DNA of 64,000 nt from Pseudoxanthomonas suwonensis (GCA_003240695.1 QFNC01000012.1:9040-73039); one strand, 5' to 3'; numbered from the stretch's first letter, positions 28,895 through 38,105 are shown. Program-made: numbers and translations. The notes: generated by a model from the sequence alone, not told the origin.

Positions 28895-29011
28895 AGCGGT
28901 GCGGATGCCGGGACGTTGCAGGAAACAACGCCGAAAGCGCCTGGCGGTTGACCGGCATGCGGCGATGTTCAGGGATGGTTATGATGCGGGCAATCCAGCG
29001 GGGAGCGACCG

Positions 29012-29326
29012 ATGAGCGGCGGGTTCGTGGCACTGTACATCTTCATGCTGGCGGCCATCGCCGGGCACGTCATCATCTCGCGGGTGCCGGTGATCCTGCA
29101 CACCCCGCTGATGTCCGGTTCCAATTTCATCCACGGCATCGTTCTGATCGGCGCGATGGTGGTACTGGGCCATGCCGACACGTTGCTGGAACAGGTGCTG
29201 GGCGTGGTGGCGGTGATTTTAGGTGCAGGCAACGCGGCCGGCGGCTACGTGGTGACCGAGCGCATGCTGGACATGTTCAAGAGTTCGAAGACGCCGGCGA
29301 AATCCGCATCGGAGCACCAGCCATGA
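29012..29326 (+). CDS. pntAb: NAD(P) transhydrogenase subunit alpha, membrane part (PntAb)
   Basis: 104 residues with three to four transmembrane helices ('ALYIFMLAAIAGHVIISRVP', 'GIVLIGAMVVLGHAD', 'GVVAVILGAGNAAGGYVVTE'). It forms domain II with the membrane part of PntB, i.e. the proton channel. Coupled to pntB by an ATGA overlap. GGGAGCG lies upstream of the ATG. A TATGAT at 28980-28985 may be the -10 of a promoter serving pntAb-pntB apart from pntAa. Confidence 0.95.
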   Translation: MSGGFVALYIFMLAAIAGHVIISRVPVILHTPLMSGSNFIHGIVLIGAMVVLGHADTLLEQVLGVVAVILGAGNAAGGYVVTERMLDMFKSSKTPAKSASEHQP

Positions 29327-30792
29327 CCGAATTGCTCGGCGTTCTGGTCAAGGCCAGCTACTTCATCGCAGCCTTGCTGTTTCTGCTGGGCCTGCAGCGG
29401 ATGAGCACGCCGAAGACCGCGCGCAGCGGCATCCAGTGGGCAGGCGCCGGCATGCTCATCGCGGTGCTGGCGACATTCCTGATGCCCGGCCTGCACAACC
29501 GTCATCTGATGGTGGTCGGCATCGTGCTGGGCGCATTGCCGGCGTGGATCTGGGGCAAGAAAGTCGCCATTACCGACATGCCGCAGATGGTGGCGCTGTT
29601 CAACGGCATGGGCGGTGGCTCGGCGGCGGCGATCGGCGCGGCGGAACTGCTGAATGTTGGCACGACGTCGACCAGCTGGAGCCTGCAGAGTGTCTGGAAT
29701 GGCAGCGATAGCCTGGGATGGGTCAGTCTGCCCACGACAACAACGTCCGGGCATTCGAGCACGGCCTTGGCTTTCGCGGCTCTGGGCGGCCTGATCGGTG
29801 CGGTCTCGCTGACCGGTTCGGTCATCGCCTGGGCCAAACTGGACGGTCGCATGGACAAGCGCTACACCTTCCCCGCGCAGCAGGTGTGGAATCTGGCCAT
29901 TGCGATCGCCGCAGTGGCCGCCGGCCTGCTGGCGTGGTGGACCGGCTGGCTGTTCTTCATTCTGCTGTTCTTCGGCTTGGCGCTGGCACTGGGCGTGCTC
30001 ATGACCCTGCCCATCGGCGGCGCGGACATGCCGGTGGTGATCTCGCTGTACAACGCCTTCACCGGGCTGGCGGTGGCGTTCGAGGGCTACGTGCTGGGCA
30101 ACGAGGCGCTGATCATCGCCGGCACCATGGTCGGTGCGGCCGGCCTGCTGCTGACCCGGCTGATGGCCAAGGCGATGAACCGAAGCATCAGGAACGTGCT
30201 GTTCTCCAATTTCGGCGGTGGCGGTGCGGCGGCGCAGGAAATCGCCGGTTTGCAGAAACCCATCGACGCCAGCGACGCTGCCGCGCTGATGGCTTACGCC
30301 GAGCGCGTGGTGATTGTGCCCGGCTACGGCATGGCCGTGGCGCAGGCGCAGCACAAGGTGTGGGAACTGACGCAGCGCCTGCAGGAGCGCGGGGTGAAGG
30401 TGAAATTCGCCATCCATCCGGTCGCCGGGCGCATGCCGGGCGACATGAACGTGCTGCTGGCCGAGGCCGGCGTGCCCTACGACCTGATCGCCGACATGGA
30501 CGATATCAACCCCGAGTTCGCCAACACCGACGTGTCGCTGGTGATCGGCGCCAACGACGTGGTGAATCCGGTGGCGAAGACCGACCCGGCCAGCCCGATC
30601 TACGGCATGCCGATTCTGGACGTGGTGAATTCGAAGAACACCATCGTGATGAAGCGCGGCAAGGGCACCGGGTTCGCCGGCATCGAGAATGCGCTGTTCT
30701 ATGCCGACAACACGCGCATGCTGTATGGCGACGGCGCGGAAATGGCCAGCGCGCTGGTGAGCGAATTGAAGGCACTCGACGGCGGGCACTGA
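29323..30792 (+). CDS. pntB: NAD(P) transhydrogenase subunit beta (PntB)
   Basis: 489 residues. About nine transmembrane helices in the N-terminal 270 residues are followed by the NADP(H)-binding domain III, with 'VIVPGYGMAVAQAQHKVWEL', 'VKFAIHPVAGRMPGDMNVLL' and 'GANDVVNPVAKTDPASPI'. With PntAa/Ab it uses the proton-motive force to make NADPH. It ends convergently with the small membrane protein gene (46 nt apart). Confidence 0.97.
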   Translation: MTELLGVLVKASYFIAALLFLLGLQRMSTPKTARSGIQWAGAGMLIAVLATFLMPGLHNRHLMVVGIVLGALPAWIWGKKVAITDMPQMVALFNGMGGGSAAAIGAAELLNVGTTSTSWSLQSVWNGSDSLGWVSLPTTTTSGHSSTALAFAALGGLIGAVSLTGSVIAWAKLDGRMDKRYTFPAQQVWNLAIAIAAVAAGLLAWWTGWLFFILLFFGLALALGVLMTLPIGGADMPVVISLYNAFTGLAVAFEGYVLGNEALIIAGTMVGAAGLLLTRLMAKAMNRSIRNVLFSNFGGGGAAAQEIAGLQKPIDASDAAALMAYAERVVIVPGYGMAVAQAQHKVWELTQRLQERGVKVKFAIHPVAGRMPGDMNVLLAEAGVPYDLIADMDDINPEFANTDVSLVIGANDVVNPVAKTDPASPIYGMPILDVVNSKNTIVMKRGKGTGFAGIENALFYADNTRMLYGDGAEMASALVSELKALDGGH

Positions 30793-30839
30793 GGGCAACC
30801 CGCGCCCGCCCGGTCGCACCGTGTGGCGATGCGGCGCGG

Positions 30840-31304
30840 TCAGCGGTCCCGTGGCTGCACCGGTGGCAGGCTCCAGACCCTGCCCAGCCAGGCCGCCACC
30901 ACCAGACCGATGCCCAGCCAGGCCAGGTCGGCCGGCGTGTTGGCCAGTGCGATCAGCGTGCGCGCGTGCTGGCTGCCCAGGCGCTGCAGCGCTTCCAGCG
31001 TGGGCATGCCCACCGAATAGCCCATCTGGCTGCCGGCGATCCACCAGTTCGCCAGCACCACGGCCAGACCGGTGGCGAGTACCGCGATCGCTGCCCGCGC
31101 CCAGCCGGGGCGCATCTGCGCCATGCGCAGCAGGAACACCGCATCCACAGCCGCCACGATCGCCATCCAGCTGCACTGGCGCATGATCGCCAGCGCCAGC
31201 AGGGTCCAGGCGGCCGCGAAACCGGCCATGCCTGCCACCAGTAACAGGCCGGAAAACCACGGCTTGGGCTGCAGGATGCGCGGGACGATCCGGGTCGATG
31301 GCAT
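30840..31304 (-). CDS. hypothetical four-helix membrane protein
   Basis: 154 residues starting MPSTRIVPRILQPK. Four hydrophobic segments are visible: about 15-38, 40-56, 65-85 and 120-140. No recognised domain. It is divergent from sufT with 111 nt between starts. High-Ala/Leu composition resembles the surrounding genome, so there is no sign of recent transfer. Function unknown. Confidence 0.65.
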   Translation of the reverse strand: MPSTRIVPRILQPKPWFSGLLLVAGMAGFAAAWTLLALAIMRQCSWMAIVAAVDAVFLLRMAQMRPGWARAAIAVLATGLAVVLANWWIAGSQMGYSVGMPTLEALQRLGSQHARTLIALANTPADLAWLGIGLVVAAWLGRVWSLPPVQPRDR

Positions 31305-31415
31305 GGGGCGAATTCGAAGGTGCAGCGCGACAGGATACCGGCTCGCGCGCCCCTGCACAGCCTGCCGGTCATGCTGGCGGTACACTGGCCGCTTTCCTCG
31401 TGCGAGCCGACGGCG

Positions 31416-31973
31416 ATGTATTCCCGCAGCAGCGAACCGGTGCGCTTCGAACGCGACTGCCAGGCCGTGCTGGTTCCGCAGGGCGAGGCGGTCACCTTGC
31501 CTGCGGGCAGCATCGGCTACATCACCCAGTCGCTGGGCGGCAGCTTCACCGTGTTCGTGGAAGGCAACCTGATGCGCATCGCCGGCAAGGATGCGGACGC
31601 CATCGGCAAGACCCCGCCGCAGGCGATCGAGCTGCCCACCGGCGCCGGCGATGCCGACGTGGAAAAACTGGTGTGGCAGCAGCTGCGTACCTGCTTCGAT
31701 CCGGAAATCCCGATCAACATCGTCGAGCTGGGGCTGGTGTATGCAGCCGAGGTGCTGCCGCATCCGCAACGCCCCGGAGATCGGCTGGTCGAGGTGCGCA
31801 TGACCCTGACCGCTCCGGGCTGCGGCATGGGCGAGATTCTGGTGGATGACGTGCGCAACAAGCTGGAAGCGATTCCCACCGTGGCCGAGGCCGACGTGGA
31901 ACTGGTGTTCGACCCGCCGTGGAACCGCAGCATGATGAGCGAAGCCGCACGCCTGGAAACCGGCATGTTCTGA
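31416..31973 (+). CDS. sufT: Fe-S cluster assembly protein SufT (MIP18/DUF59 family)
   Basis: 185 residues from the ATG at 31416 (MYSRSSEPVRFERDC); an earlier in-frame ATG would add 32 residues without family support. An N-terminal 'VPQGEAVTLPAGSIGYITQS' segment precedes the DUF59 domain with 'RTCFDPEIPINIVELGLVY' and 'MTLTAPGCGMGEILVDDVR', then 'VFDPPWNRSMMSEAAR'. This matches SufT of gammaproteobacteria, an auxiliary factor in [4Fe-4S] cluster maturation. No other suf genes are in the window. Confidence 0.93.
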   Translation: MYSRSSEPVRFERDCQAVLVPQGEAVTLPAGSIGYITQSLGGSFTVFVEGNLMRIAGKDADAIGKTPPQAIELPTGAGDADVEKLVWQQLRTCFDPEIPINIVELGLVYAAEVLPHPQRPGDRLVEVRMTLTAPGCGMGEILVDDVRNKLEAIPTVAEADVELVFDPPWNRSMMSEAARLETGMF

Positions 31974-32193
31974 ATCGGCCGGGCAATGGCCTGCCCCCGT
32001 TTGTCGAAAAGCGTGACGCCGGTTGCCATTGCCTCCTTGCGTTCACGCGGGATTCCGGTTTAGCGTCGGCAGCGTGTCGCGGCATATTGGAGTTGCGTGC
32101 CACATCCAGTGCCTGGGCCGAGTGATCGATTCGGTTCAGGCAGCGCCCGCCTTGTTGGCGGCCATTCCCCCTTCGAGCAGGAATTCGCGCCTC

Positions 32194-34293
32194 ATGAAAA
32201 CACCCCCGTCGTCGTTCCGCCGGCATGCGCTCGCCGCTGCCACCTCCCTTGCCCTGCTGTCGATCGCCGGCAGCGGCATCGCCGCCGAGCGCCTGAACCT
32301 GAGTGGCCTGCAGAACCAGGACACGCAGCAGTTCGACCAGTTCATCGTCAAGTACAAGGCCGGGACGGCCGAGCGCAGCGATGCCAGCCGCGTCGGCCCG
32401 GCATTGCAGCGTGCGGCCGCCGGGCGTCTGCCGCAGCGGGTGCAGGTGAATCACCTGCGTCGCATGGCCGTGGGCGCCGAGGTGGTGAAGGCCAACCGCA
32501 AGCTGTCGCGTGCCGAAGCCGAACAGTTCATGCGCGCCATCGCCGCAGATCCGAGCGTGGAATACGTGGAAGTCGACATCATCCTCAAGCCCACCTGGAC
32601 GCCGAACGATCCGAATTATTCGCAGCAGTGGGGCTATCACGACAGCGACGCCGGCATCCGCGCCAACGAGGCCTGGGACGTGACCAAAGGCGCCGGCAGC
32701 GTGGTGGCCGTGCTGGATACCGGCATCACCAACCACAGCGACCTGAATGCGAACGTGCTGCCCGGTTACGACTTCATCACCGATGCCACCACCGCCGGCG
32801 ACGGCAACGGCCGCGACAGCGATGCCAGCGATCCGGGCGATACCTACCAAGGGCAGCCGTCCAGCTGGCACGGTACCCACGTGGCCGGCACCGTGGCCGC
32901 CGTGACCGGCAACGGCAAGGGCGTGGCCGGTACAGCACCGGAGGCGAAGATCGTGCCTGTGCGCGTGCTGGGCAAGGGCGGCGGCTCGCTGTCGGACATC
33001 GCCGATGCCATCGTCTGGGCGTCCGGCGGGACGGTCAGCGGCGTGCCGGCCAATGCCAATCCGGCCGAGGTGATCAACCTCAGCCTGGGCGGCGGCGGCA
33101 GCTGCAGCAGCACCTTCCAGAACGCGATCAACACGGCCGTGTCCCGCGGGTCCACGCTGGTGATCGCGGCCGGCAACGACAACAGCAACGTGTCCGGTGC
33201 GGTGCCTGCCAACTGCAACAACGTGATCGCCGTCGGTTCCATCACCAGCACCGGTGCGCGCTCCAGCTTCTCCAATTATGGCGCCCTGGTGGACATTGCC
33301 GCTCCGGGTTCCAGCATCATGTCCACGCTGAATGCCGGCAGCAGCGGTCCCACCACCGAGTCGTATGCTTCGTACAGCGGTACTTCGATGGCCACTCCGC
33401 ACGTGGCCGGCGTGGTGGCGTTGGTGCAGGCGCGTTCGGCCACGCCGAAAACCCCGGCGGAAATCGAGGCCCTGCTGAAGAGCACGGCGCGTGCGTTCCC
33501 GTCCACCCCGTCGCAGCCGATCGGCGCCGGCATCGTCGATGCCAAGGCTGCGGTGGATGCTGCAGCCGGTGGTACCCCGCCGCCTCCGCCGCCCCCGCCG
33601 CCGCCACCCCCGCCGCCGTCCGGTGGCACGCTGACCAAGGGCGTTGCGGTGACCGGCCTGTCGGCCTCCGCCGGCAATTCGGTGAACTACACCCTGGCCG
33701 TGCCGTCGGGTGCATCGAATCTGGTCTTCAACCTGTCCGGCGGTACCGGCGACGCCGACATGTACGTGAAGTTCGGCAGTGCCCCCACCGATTCGTCGTA
33801 CGACTGCCGGCCCTACAAGGCGGGCAACGCGGAAAGCTGCACCTTCGCCGCGCCGACTGCCGGCACCTACTACGTGCGGGTGAAGGCGTATACGGCATTC
33901 TCCGGCCTCAGCCTGGTCGGCGACTACCAGACCGGCGGCGGTGGCGGCGGCCCGCAGACCTACAGCAACGGCACCGACGTGACCATCAGCGACCGTGCCA
34001 CGGTCAGCAGTCCGATTGCCGTATCCGGCCGCAGCGGCAATGCACCCAGCAACGCCCAGGTCGCGGTGGACATCCGCCACACCTACCGCGGCGACCTCAA
34101 GGTCGACCTGGTGGCGCCGGACGGCTCGCTGTACAACATCACCAACCGCAGTGGCGGCAGCGCCGACAATGTCACCGGCACGTACACCTTCAACCTGTCC
34201 AGCGAACCGTTGAACGGCACCTGGAAGCTGCAGGTATACGATGGCGCAGGCGGCGATACCGGTTACATCAACAACTGGAGCATCACGTTCTGA
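32194..34293 (+). CDS. secreted S8 family serine protease with PPC and P domains
   Basis: 699 residues: signal peptide (about 1-31), an inhibitor-I9-type propeptide (about 40-135), then a subtilisin catalytic domain. The triad is visible as Asp175 (VAVLDTGI), His226 (HGTHVAGT) and Ser398 (SGTSMATPH). A run of about 14 prolines links it to a PPC domain and a C-terminal P/proprotein-convertase-like domain ending 'GYINNWSITF'. It is likely exported by the Sec and type II pathways as an extracellular protease. The start at 32194 gives a proper signal sequence. Ends at a strong terminator. Confidence 0.95.
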   Translation: MKTPPSSFRRHALAAATSLALLSIAGSGIAAERLNLSGLQNQDTQQFDQFIVKYKAGTAERSDASRVGPALQRAAAGRLPQRVQVNHLRRMAVGAEVVKANRKLSRAEAEQFMRAIAADPSVEYVEVDIILKPTWTPNDPNYSQQWGYHDSDAGIRANEAWDVTKGAGSVVAVLDTGITNHSDLNANVLPGYDFITDATTAGDGNGRDSDASDPGDTYQGQPSSWHGTHVAGTVAAVTGNGKGVAGTAPEAKIVPVRVLGKGGGSLSDIADAIVWASGGTVSGVPANANPAEVINLSLGGGGSCSSTFQNAINTAVSRGSTLVIAAGNDNSNVSGAVPANCNNVIAVGSITSTGARSSFSNYGALVDIAAPGSSIMSTLNAGSSGPTTESYASYSGTSMATPHVAGVVALVQARSATPKTPAEIEALLKSTARAFPSTPSQPIGAGIVDAKAAVDAAAGGTPPPPPPPPPPPPPPSGGTLTKGVAVTGLSASAGNSVNYTLAVPSGASNLVFNLSGGTGDADMYVKFGSAPTDSSYDCRPYKAGNAESCTFAAPTAGTYYVRVKAYTAFSGLSLVGDYQTGGGGGGPQTYSNGTDVTISDRATVSSPIAVSGRSGNAPSNAQVAVDIRHTYRGDLKVDLVAPDGSLYNITNRSGGSADNVTGTYTFNLSSEPLNGTWKLQVYDGAGGDTGYINNWSITF

Positions 34294-34315
34294 TGCGTGG
34301 TTGATCCGGGAACGA

Positions 34316-34347
34316 AGAACCCCGGCCTGGCCGGGGTTCTTTTTTTG
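34316..34347 (+). terminator. intrinsic terminator after the S8 protease gene
   Basis: A 12-bp perfect palindromic arm pair (AGAACCCCGGCC / GGCCGGGGTTCT around a single T) is followed by a run of seven T residues. Strong rho-independent terminator. Read on the minus strand it has no comparable T-run beyond the stem. Confidence 0.92.
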
Positions 34348-34371
34348 CTTGGCGGATGCCGATGGCTGGAT

Positions 34372-34860
34372 TCAGTCGGCCGCTTCGAAACGATTGGCGG
34401 CCACGTTCTTGCGCACCCGGGATGGATCCCACACCCGGCCGTTCATGGCGATGTACACGCCCGGCGGCAGCGATTGCACCGCACCCACCGCAGTGCCGAT
34501 GTTGAACTCCGCATCCGAGCCGCGGAAGCGGGCCGGATTCAAAGCGCCGGTCAGCACGATGGTCCTGTCGGCAAGATCGCCGAGCGCACGGGCCGTGTCG
34601 ACCATGGTGTCGGTGCCGTGGGTGATCAGCACGTGCCGCTGCGGCTGTGCGGCGATCGCGGCCCGGATCAGTGCGCGGTCCTCTTCGCCGATGTGCAGCG
34701 AGTCCTTGCGCATGATGCCGATCACGCGGAAACGGAATGCCACGCCCAGTTCCTCGAGGATGCGGCCGATCTGCGGCTCGCCCACCTGGAAGTCGGACTT
34801 GTCGTCGAAATACACCTTGTCGATGGTGCCGCCGGTGGTGACGATCAGAAGCTCGTCCAT
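34372..34860 (-). CDS. short asparaginase-domain protein (N-terminal domain only)
   Basis: 162 residues starting MDELLIVTTGGTIDKVYF. 'TGGTID' and 'VLITHGTDTMVDTA' carry the two threonine sites of L-asparaginases, and 'IVLTGALNPARF' follows. Canonical enzymes are around 330 residues; here the whole C-terminal domain is absent, yet the gene looks intact. Short forms of this kind are annotated in other gammaproteobacteria. Whether it hydrolyses asparagine is open, because the active site normally includes residues from the neighbouring subunit's C-terminal domain. Confidence 0.88.
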   Translation of the reverse strand: MDELLIVTTGGTIDKVYFDDKSDFQVGEPQIGRILEELGVAFRFRVIGIMRKDSLHIGEEDRALIRAAIAAQPQRHVLITHGTDTMVDTARALGDLADRTIVLTGALNPARFRGSDAEFNIGTAVGAVQSLPPGVYIAMNGRVWDPSRVRKNVAANRFEAAD

Positions 34861-34913
34861 CGTCCATCCTGATGTTGAAGTCGATGCGGCAGTATAGAAG
34901 GAGGGGGGGGCGT

Positions 34914-35246
34914 TCAATCCGGATGGCGCCTGGCCTGCCGCGCGCGCACTCCCGGCAGGCAGGCCTGCCAGACCACCCACAGCGACAGTGCCGTCACCGC
35001 CAGTGCCGGCAGGCGCTCCGGTGGGCGGCTCCAGGCCACCATCACCCCGTGGCTGAACCACAGCAGCGCGATCATGCCCGTCCAGAACAGCAGGTATCGC
35101 CCGCTGGAACGATGGCTGCGCCAGGCCAGCAGAAACGGTGGCAGGGCGAACACCAACGCCGCCACCGCATCGCGCTGCCACCCGAACCACAGTGCGTAGG
35201 TGATGGCGAGCGCCGACAGCGCCACGGTCAGCCAGCGCAACGTCAT
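34914..35246 (-). CDS. DUF2069 family membrane protein
   Basis: 110 residues with four hydrophobic segments ('LTVALSALAITYALWFGW', 'AVAALVFALPPFLLAW', 'YLLFWTGMIALLWFSHGVMV', 'LPALAVTALSLWVVWQACL'). This is the DUF2069 pattern, nearly always downstream of a wrbA-like quinone oxidoreductase in Xanthomonas and Pseudomonas relatives, as here. The ATG overlaps the upstream gene's TGA (35243-35246). Function unknown. A short run of G residues follows before the asparaginase start. Confidence 0.85.
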   Translation of the reverse strand: MTLRWLTVALSALAITYALWFGWQRDAVAALVFALPPFLLAWRSHRSSGRYLLFWTGMIALLWFSHGVMVAWSRPPERLPALAVTALSLWVVWQACLPGVRARQARRHPD

Positions 35247-35839
35247 GGCCCCGCCAATCGTCGTGCGAGTGTCGCAACACGCCGGCCCAGCGCCCGCGCC
35301 AGCACGGTTTCCTCCTCGCTGGGCTGTGGATCGTCATGCGGGCCGGCAACATGGCTGGCACCGTAGGGCGTGCCACCGCTGCGGGTGCTGGACAGCAACG
35401 GTTCGGTGAAGGGAATGCCGGCGATCACGCAGCCGTGGTGCAGCAGCGGCACCAGCATGGTCAGCAGGGTGGATTCCTGGCCGCCGTGCTGGGTACCGGT
35501 GGACGTGAACACCGCCGCCGGCTTGTCCACCAGCAGGCCGCTGGCCCATTGCGCACCCAGCCCGTCCAGAAAATGCTTCATCGGCGCGGCCATGTTGCCG
35601 AAGCGGGTGGGACTGCCCAGGATCAGGCCGCTGCAGGCATCGAGATCGGCAGCCTCGACATAGGGCGCGCCCTCGTCGGGCACGGCCGGTGCGGCGGGCT
35701 GAGTGATGGCGGTCACCGACGGCACGCTGCGCAACCGCGCCGATGCGCCCGGGACTTCCTCCACGCCGCGCGCGATGTGCCGGGCCAGACGGGCCACGGA
35801 TCCGCCGCGGCTGTAATAGACGATCAGGATCTGGGTCAT
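35243..35839 (-). CDS. wrbA: NAD(P)H:quinone oxidoreductase, WrbA-like flavoprotein
   Basis: 198 residues. 'ILIVYYSRGGSVARLARHIA' is the FMN phosphate-binding loop of flavodoxin-like folds, 'ILGSPTRFGNMAAPMKHFLD' and 'FTSTGTQHGGQESTLLTML' are the WrbA core. It would reduce quinones by two electrons, protecting against oxidative stress. It precedes the DUF2069 gene with a four-base overlap. The YihY gene lies divergently upstream, 106 nt away. Confidence 0.92.
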   Translation of the reverse strand: MTQILIVYYSRGGSVARLARHIARGVEEVPGASARLRSVPSVTAITQPAAPAVPDEGAPYVEAADLDACSGLILGSPTRFGNMAAPMKHFLDGLGAQWASGLLVDKPAAVFTSTGTQHGGQESTLLTMLVPLLHHGCVIAGIPFTEPLLSSTRSGGTPYGASHVAGPHDDPQPSEEETVLARALGRRVATLARRLAGP

Positions 35840-35945
35840 GCGTGCGGGGCAGTGCCTGCAAGGCGGATCGGTGCCGCGGGGATACCAGCATGCCACGGCT
35901 GCTCCCGATTCGAGTGCCGGTGGCCGGGGCTGGTACCCTGTGTCG

Positions 35946-37214
35946 ATGTCGGTATCTTCCTTCCGCGACCGCTGGGCAGCCGTGATGCGCGATCGCGCAC
36001 GCGTGCATGCGTTCGTGCGTTTCCTGCTGAAACGCTTCTGGGACGACGGCCTGCTGGAGTCCGCCGGCGCGCTGGCCTTCACCACGCTGTTCGCGCTGGT
36101 GCCGCTGTCGATGGTGGCCTTCGGCGTGCTGTCGGCGTTTCCGGTGTTCGAAAAATGGAGCGACCAGCTCAGCGACTACATCTTCTCCAACTTCGTGCCC
36201 GGCGCGGCGCGTGCGGTGGAGTCGTACCTGCGTGAATTCTCGAAGAACGCCGGACAGCTCACCACCGCCGGCGTGATCGCGCTGGTGGTGTCGCTGCTGG
36301 TGACGCTGGTCAGCGTGGAAGGCGCCTTCAACCGCATCTGGCGCGTGCCCACCGCGCGCCCGCAGGTGAGCCGCTTCCTGGTGTACTGGACCGTGCTCAC
36401 CCTCGGTGCGCTGGTGGCGGCCGCCAGCCTGGCGCTGTCCACGCGATTCTTCGCCCTGTCGGTGTTCGAGACCAGCGCAGGCCGTCAACTGGAATCGGCC
36501 ATGCTGTGGATGGCCCCGATGGCGATCGAACTGCTGTGCTTCGCGGCCATCTTCAAGGTGGTTCCGCACCGCACGGTGAAGTGGCGGCATGCCTCCGCCG
36601 GAGCGTTGCTGTCGGTGGCATCGTTCGAACTGGTGAAGTGGGGCATCGGCCTGTACCTGGGCAGTTTCGGCACCTACCAGAAGATCTACGGGCCGGTGGC
36701 CGCGGTGCCGATCCTGATGATCTGGATCTACATGAGCTGGGCCACCATCCTGCTGGGCGCGTCGCTGGCGTCCAGCCTGTCGGCGTTCCGCTACCAGCCG
36801 GCCGCGCTGCGCCTGCCGATCGGTTACGAGCTGTACGGGCTGCTGCGGCTGCTGGGCCGCTTCCACGAAGCCCGCGCGCAAGGCATGGGGCTGCACAGCG
36901 AACAGATCCAGGCATTGGAGCCCATCCTCACCGACGATGCGCTGCAGATGTTCCTGTCGCAGCTGTCCCAGGCCGGCATCGTGGTGCGCGCGGAATCGGG
37001 CGAGTGGCTGCTGGGCCGCAATCTGGACGATGTCTCGCTGGCCGATCTTTACGAGGCGGCACGTCTGCGCATCCCGATCAGCGAGGCGCGCCTGCCGTGC
37101 CGCGACGATCCGCTGGGCCTGCGCGTGTCGGCTGCCATCGACGCATTGCGGCTGCCGCTGCGCGATCTGCTGCGGCCACGGGTCGCCAGTCTGTACGCGA
37201 AGGAGGAAGAGTGA
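35946..37214 (+). CDS. yihY: YihY/BrkB family inner membrane protein
   Basis: 422 residues from the ATG at 35946 (MSVSSFRDRW). Six or seven hydrophobic segments include 'ALAFTTLFALVPLSMVAFGV' and 'IWIYMSWATILLGASLASSL', the signatures of the YihY/virulence factor BrkB family. An extra cytoplasmic C-terminal region (residues 290-422, 'LYGLLRLLGRFHEARAQGMG') looks like a winged-helix domain, common in the Xanthomonad version. It was once mislabelled RNase BN. The last stop codon overlaps the ATG of the TlpA-like gene (TGATG). Confidence 0.9.
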   Translation: MSVSSFRDRWAAVMRDRARVHAFVRFLLKRFWDDGLLESAGALAFTTLFALVPLSMVAFGVLSAFPVFEKWSDQLSDYIFSNFVPGAARAVESYLREFSKNAGQLTTAGVIALVVSLLVTLVSVEGAFNRIWRVPTARPQVSRFLVYWTVLTLGALVAAASLALSTRFFALSVFETSAGRQLESAMLWMAPMAIELLCFAAIFKVVPHRTVKWRHASAGALLSVASFELVKWGIGLYLGSFGTYQKIYGPVAAVPILMIWIYMSWATILLGASLASSLSAFRYQPAALRLPIGYELYGLLRLLGRFHEARAQGMGLHSEQIQALEPILTDDALQMFLSQLSQAGIVVRAESGEWLLGRNLDDVSLADLYEAARLRIPISEARLPCRDDPLGLRVSAAIDALRLPLRDLLRPRVASLYAKEEE

Positions 37215-37840
37215 TGCAACGACGCCTTGCGTGGATGGGCGGCGTGCTGTCGCTGTCGCTGCTGGCAGCCGGCTGCCGCGATCCGGATCCGGTGGCGCCC
37301 GCGCCGGTGCCGCCGCCGGCAACGTCCGCGCCACATGCAACGGCGCCGCGCGCGGAAGATGCCGCCGCACCGCGTGATGCGACGCACCCGGCACTGGACA
37401 TCGTCACGGTGGATGGCAAGCCGTTTTCGCTGGCGCAGCAGCGCGGGCAGTGGGTGGTGGTGAATATCTGGGCCACCTGGTGTTCGCCCTGCCTGAAGGA
37501 AATGCCCGACCTGTCGGCACTGGATGCCCTGCGCGAGCACGTCAGCGTGATCGGCCTGGCCTACGAGGACATCGCTGCGGAAGACATGCGCGCGTTCCTC
37601 GAGGAGCATCCGGTGGTCTATCCGATCGCCATCATCGACATGAACGACCCGCCCGCAGATTTCGACAGCCCCAGGGGCTTGCCGGTGAGCTACCTGATCG
37701 CACCGGACGGACGGGTGGTCGAACGTTTCCTGGGGCCGGTCACCGCCGTGCAGCTGGAGACCGCGATCGCTGCCGCCGGCGGCCCGGCGCTGCCGACGAC
37801 ACCCGCCACGGCAGCGAGTGCCGAAGGCGCATCGTCATGA
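37214..37840 (+). CDS. TlpA-like thioredoxin-fold lipoprotein
   Basis: 208 residues. The lipobox 'LSLLAAGC' (cysteine at about 21) is followed by a Pro/Ala-rich linker of 35 residues and a thioredoxin fold with the active site 'WATWCSPCLKEMP' (CSPC) and 'GLPVSYLIAPDGR' (cis-proline region). It is probably a membrane-anchored periplasmic thiol-disulfide reductase acting on apo-cytochromes or stress substrates. Coupled to yihY. 266 nt lie between its stop and the next terminator. Confidence 0.9.
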   Translation: MQRRLAWMGGVLSLSLLAAGCRDPDPVAPAPVPPPATSAPHATAPRAEDAAAPRDATHPALDIVTVDGKPFSLAQQRGQWVVVNIWATWCSPCLKEMPDLSALDALREHVSVIGLAYEDIAAEDMRAFLEEHPVVYPIAIIDMNDPPADFDSPRGLPVSYLIAPDGRVVERFLGPVTAVQLETAIAAAGGPALPTTPATAASAEGASS

Positions 37841-38105
37841 GGGGGTTCCTCCCGACTGGCGGACAACCAACCCTGCGCTGGGAACGACTTCAGCAGGCCG
37901 ATGCAAGAAAATAACGAATCCTGCGGACAGCACATCGGCAGCAGGAAGCAGCCGACGACCGGGCGCTCCACACTGGGGATGGGCCTTAACAAGTCCAGCC
38001 TGGACTGGTCAGTCCCGCGCCCAGTCCGGCACGGCTCAAACGAATCGATCACTTGCATGATCGACCTTTGAGCGATTCAGGGGGATCCTTAGGAATCCGG
38101 AGACC
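37841..38105. other. structured intergenic stretch between the TlpA-like gene and rpsT
   Basis: 265 nt with no believable ORF. It contains several inverted repeats: AGTCCA/TGGACT (37992-38006, 3-nt loop), TCGATCA/TGATCGA (38045-38064, 6-nt loop) and GGATCC/GAATCC near 38083. An A+T-rich patch (about 37907-37919, AAGAAAATAACG) could be a -10 region. The stretch ends in a bidirectional terminator. It may be a long structured 3' UTR or a small RNA; nothing here proves which. Confidence 0.4.

Noticed and set aside
33580..33621. CCG/CCC/CCT run as a DNA repeat or replication feature
   Set aside because: It encodes the polyproline linker of the S8 protease; no repeat unit outside the gene.
37690..38058. 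122-residue minus frame over the TlpA-like gene's 3' end
   Set aside because: Overlaps the real gene, ends inside it, and has no domain or ribosome site.
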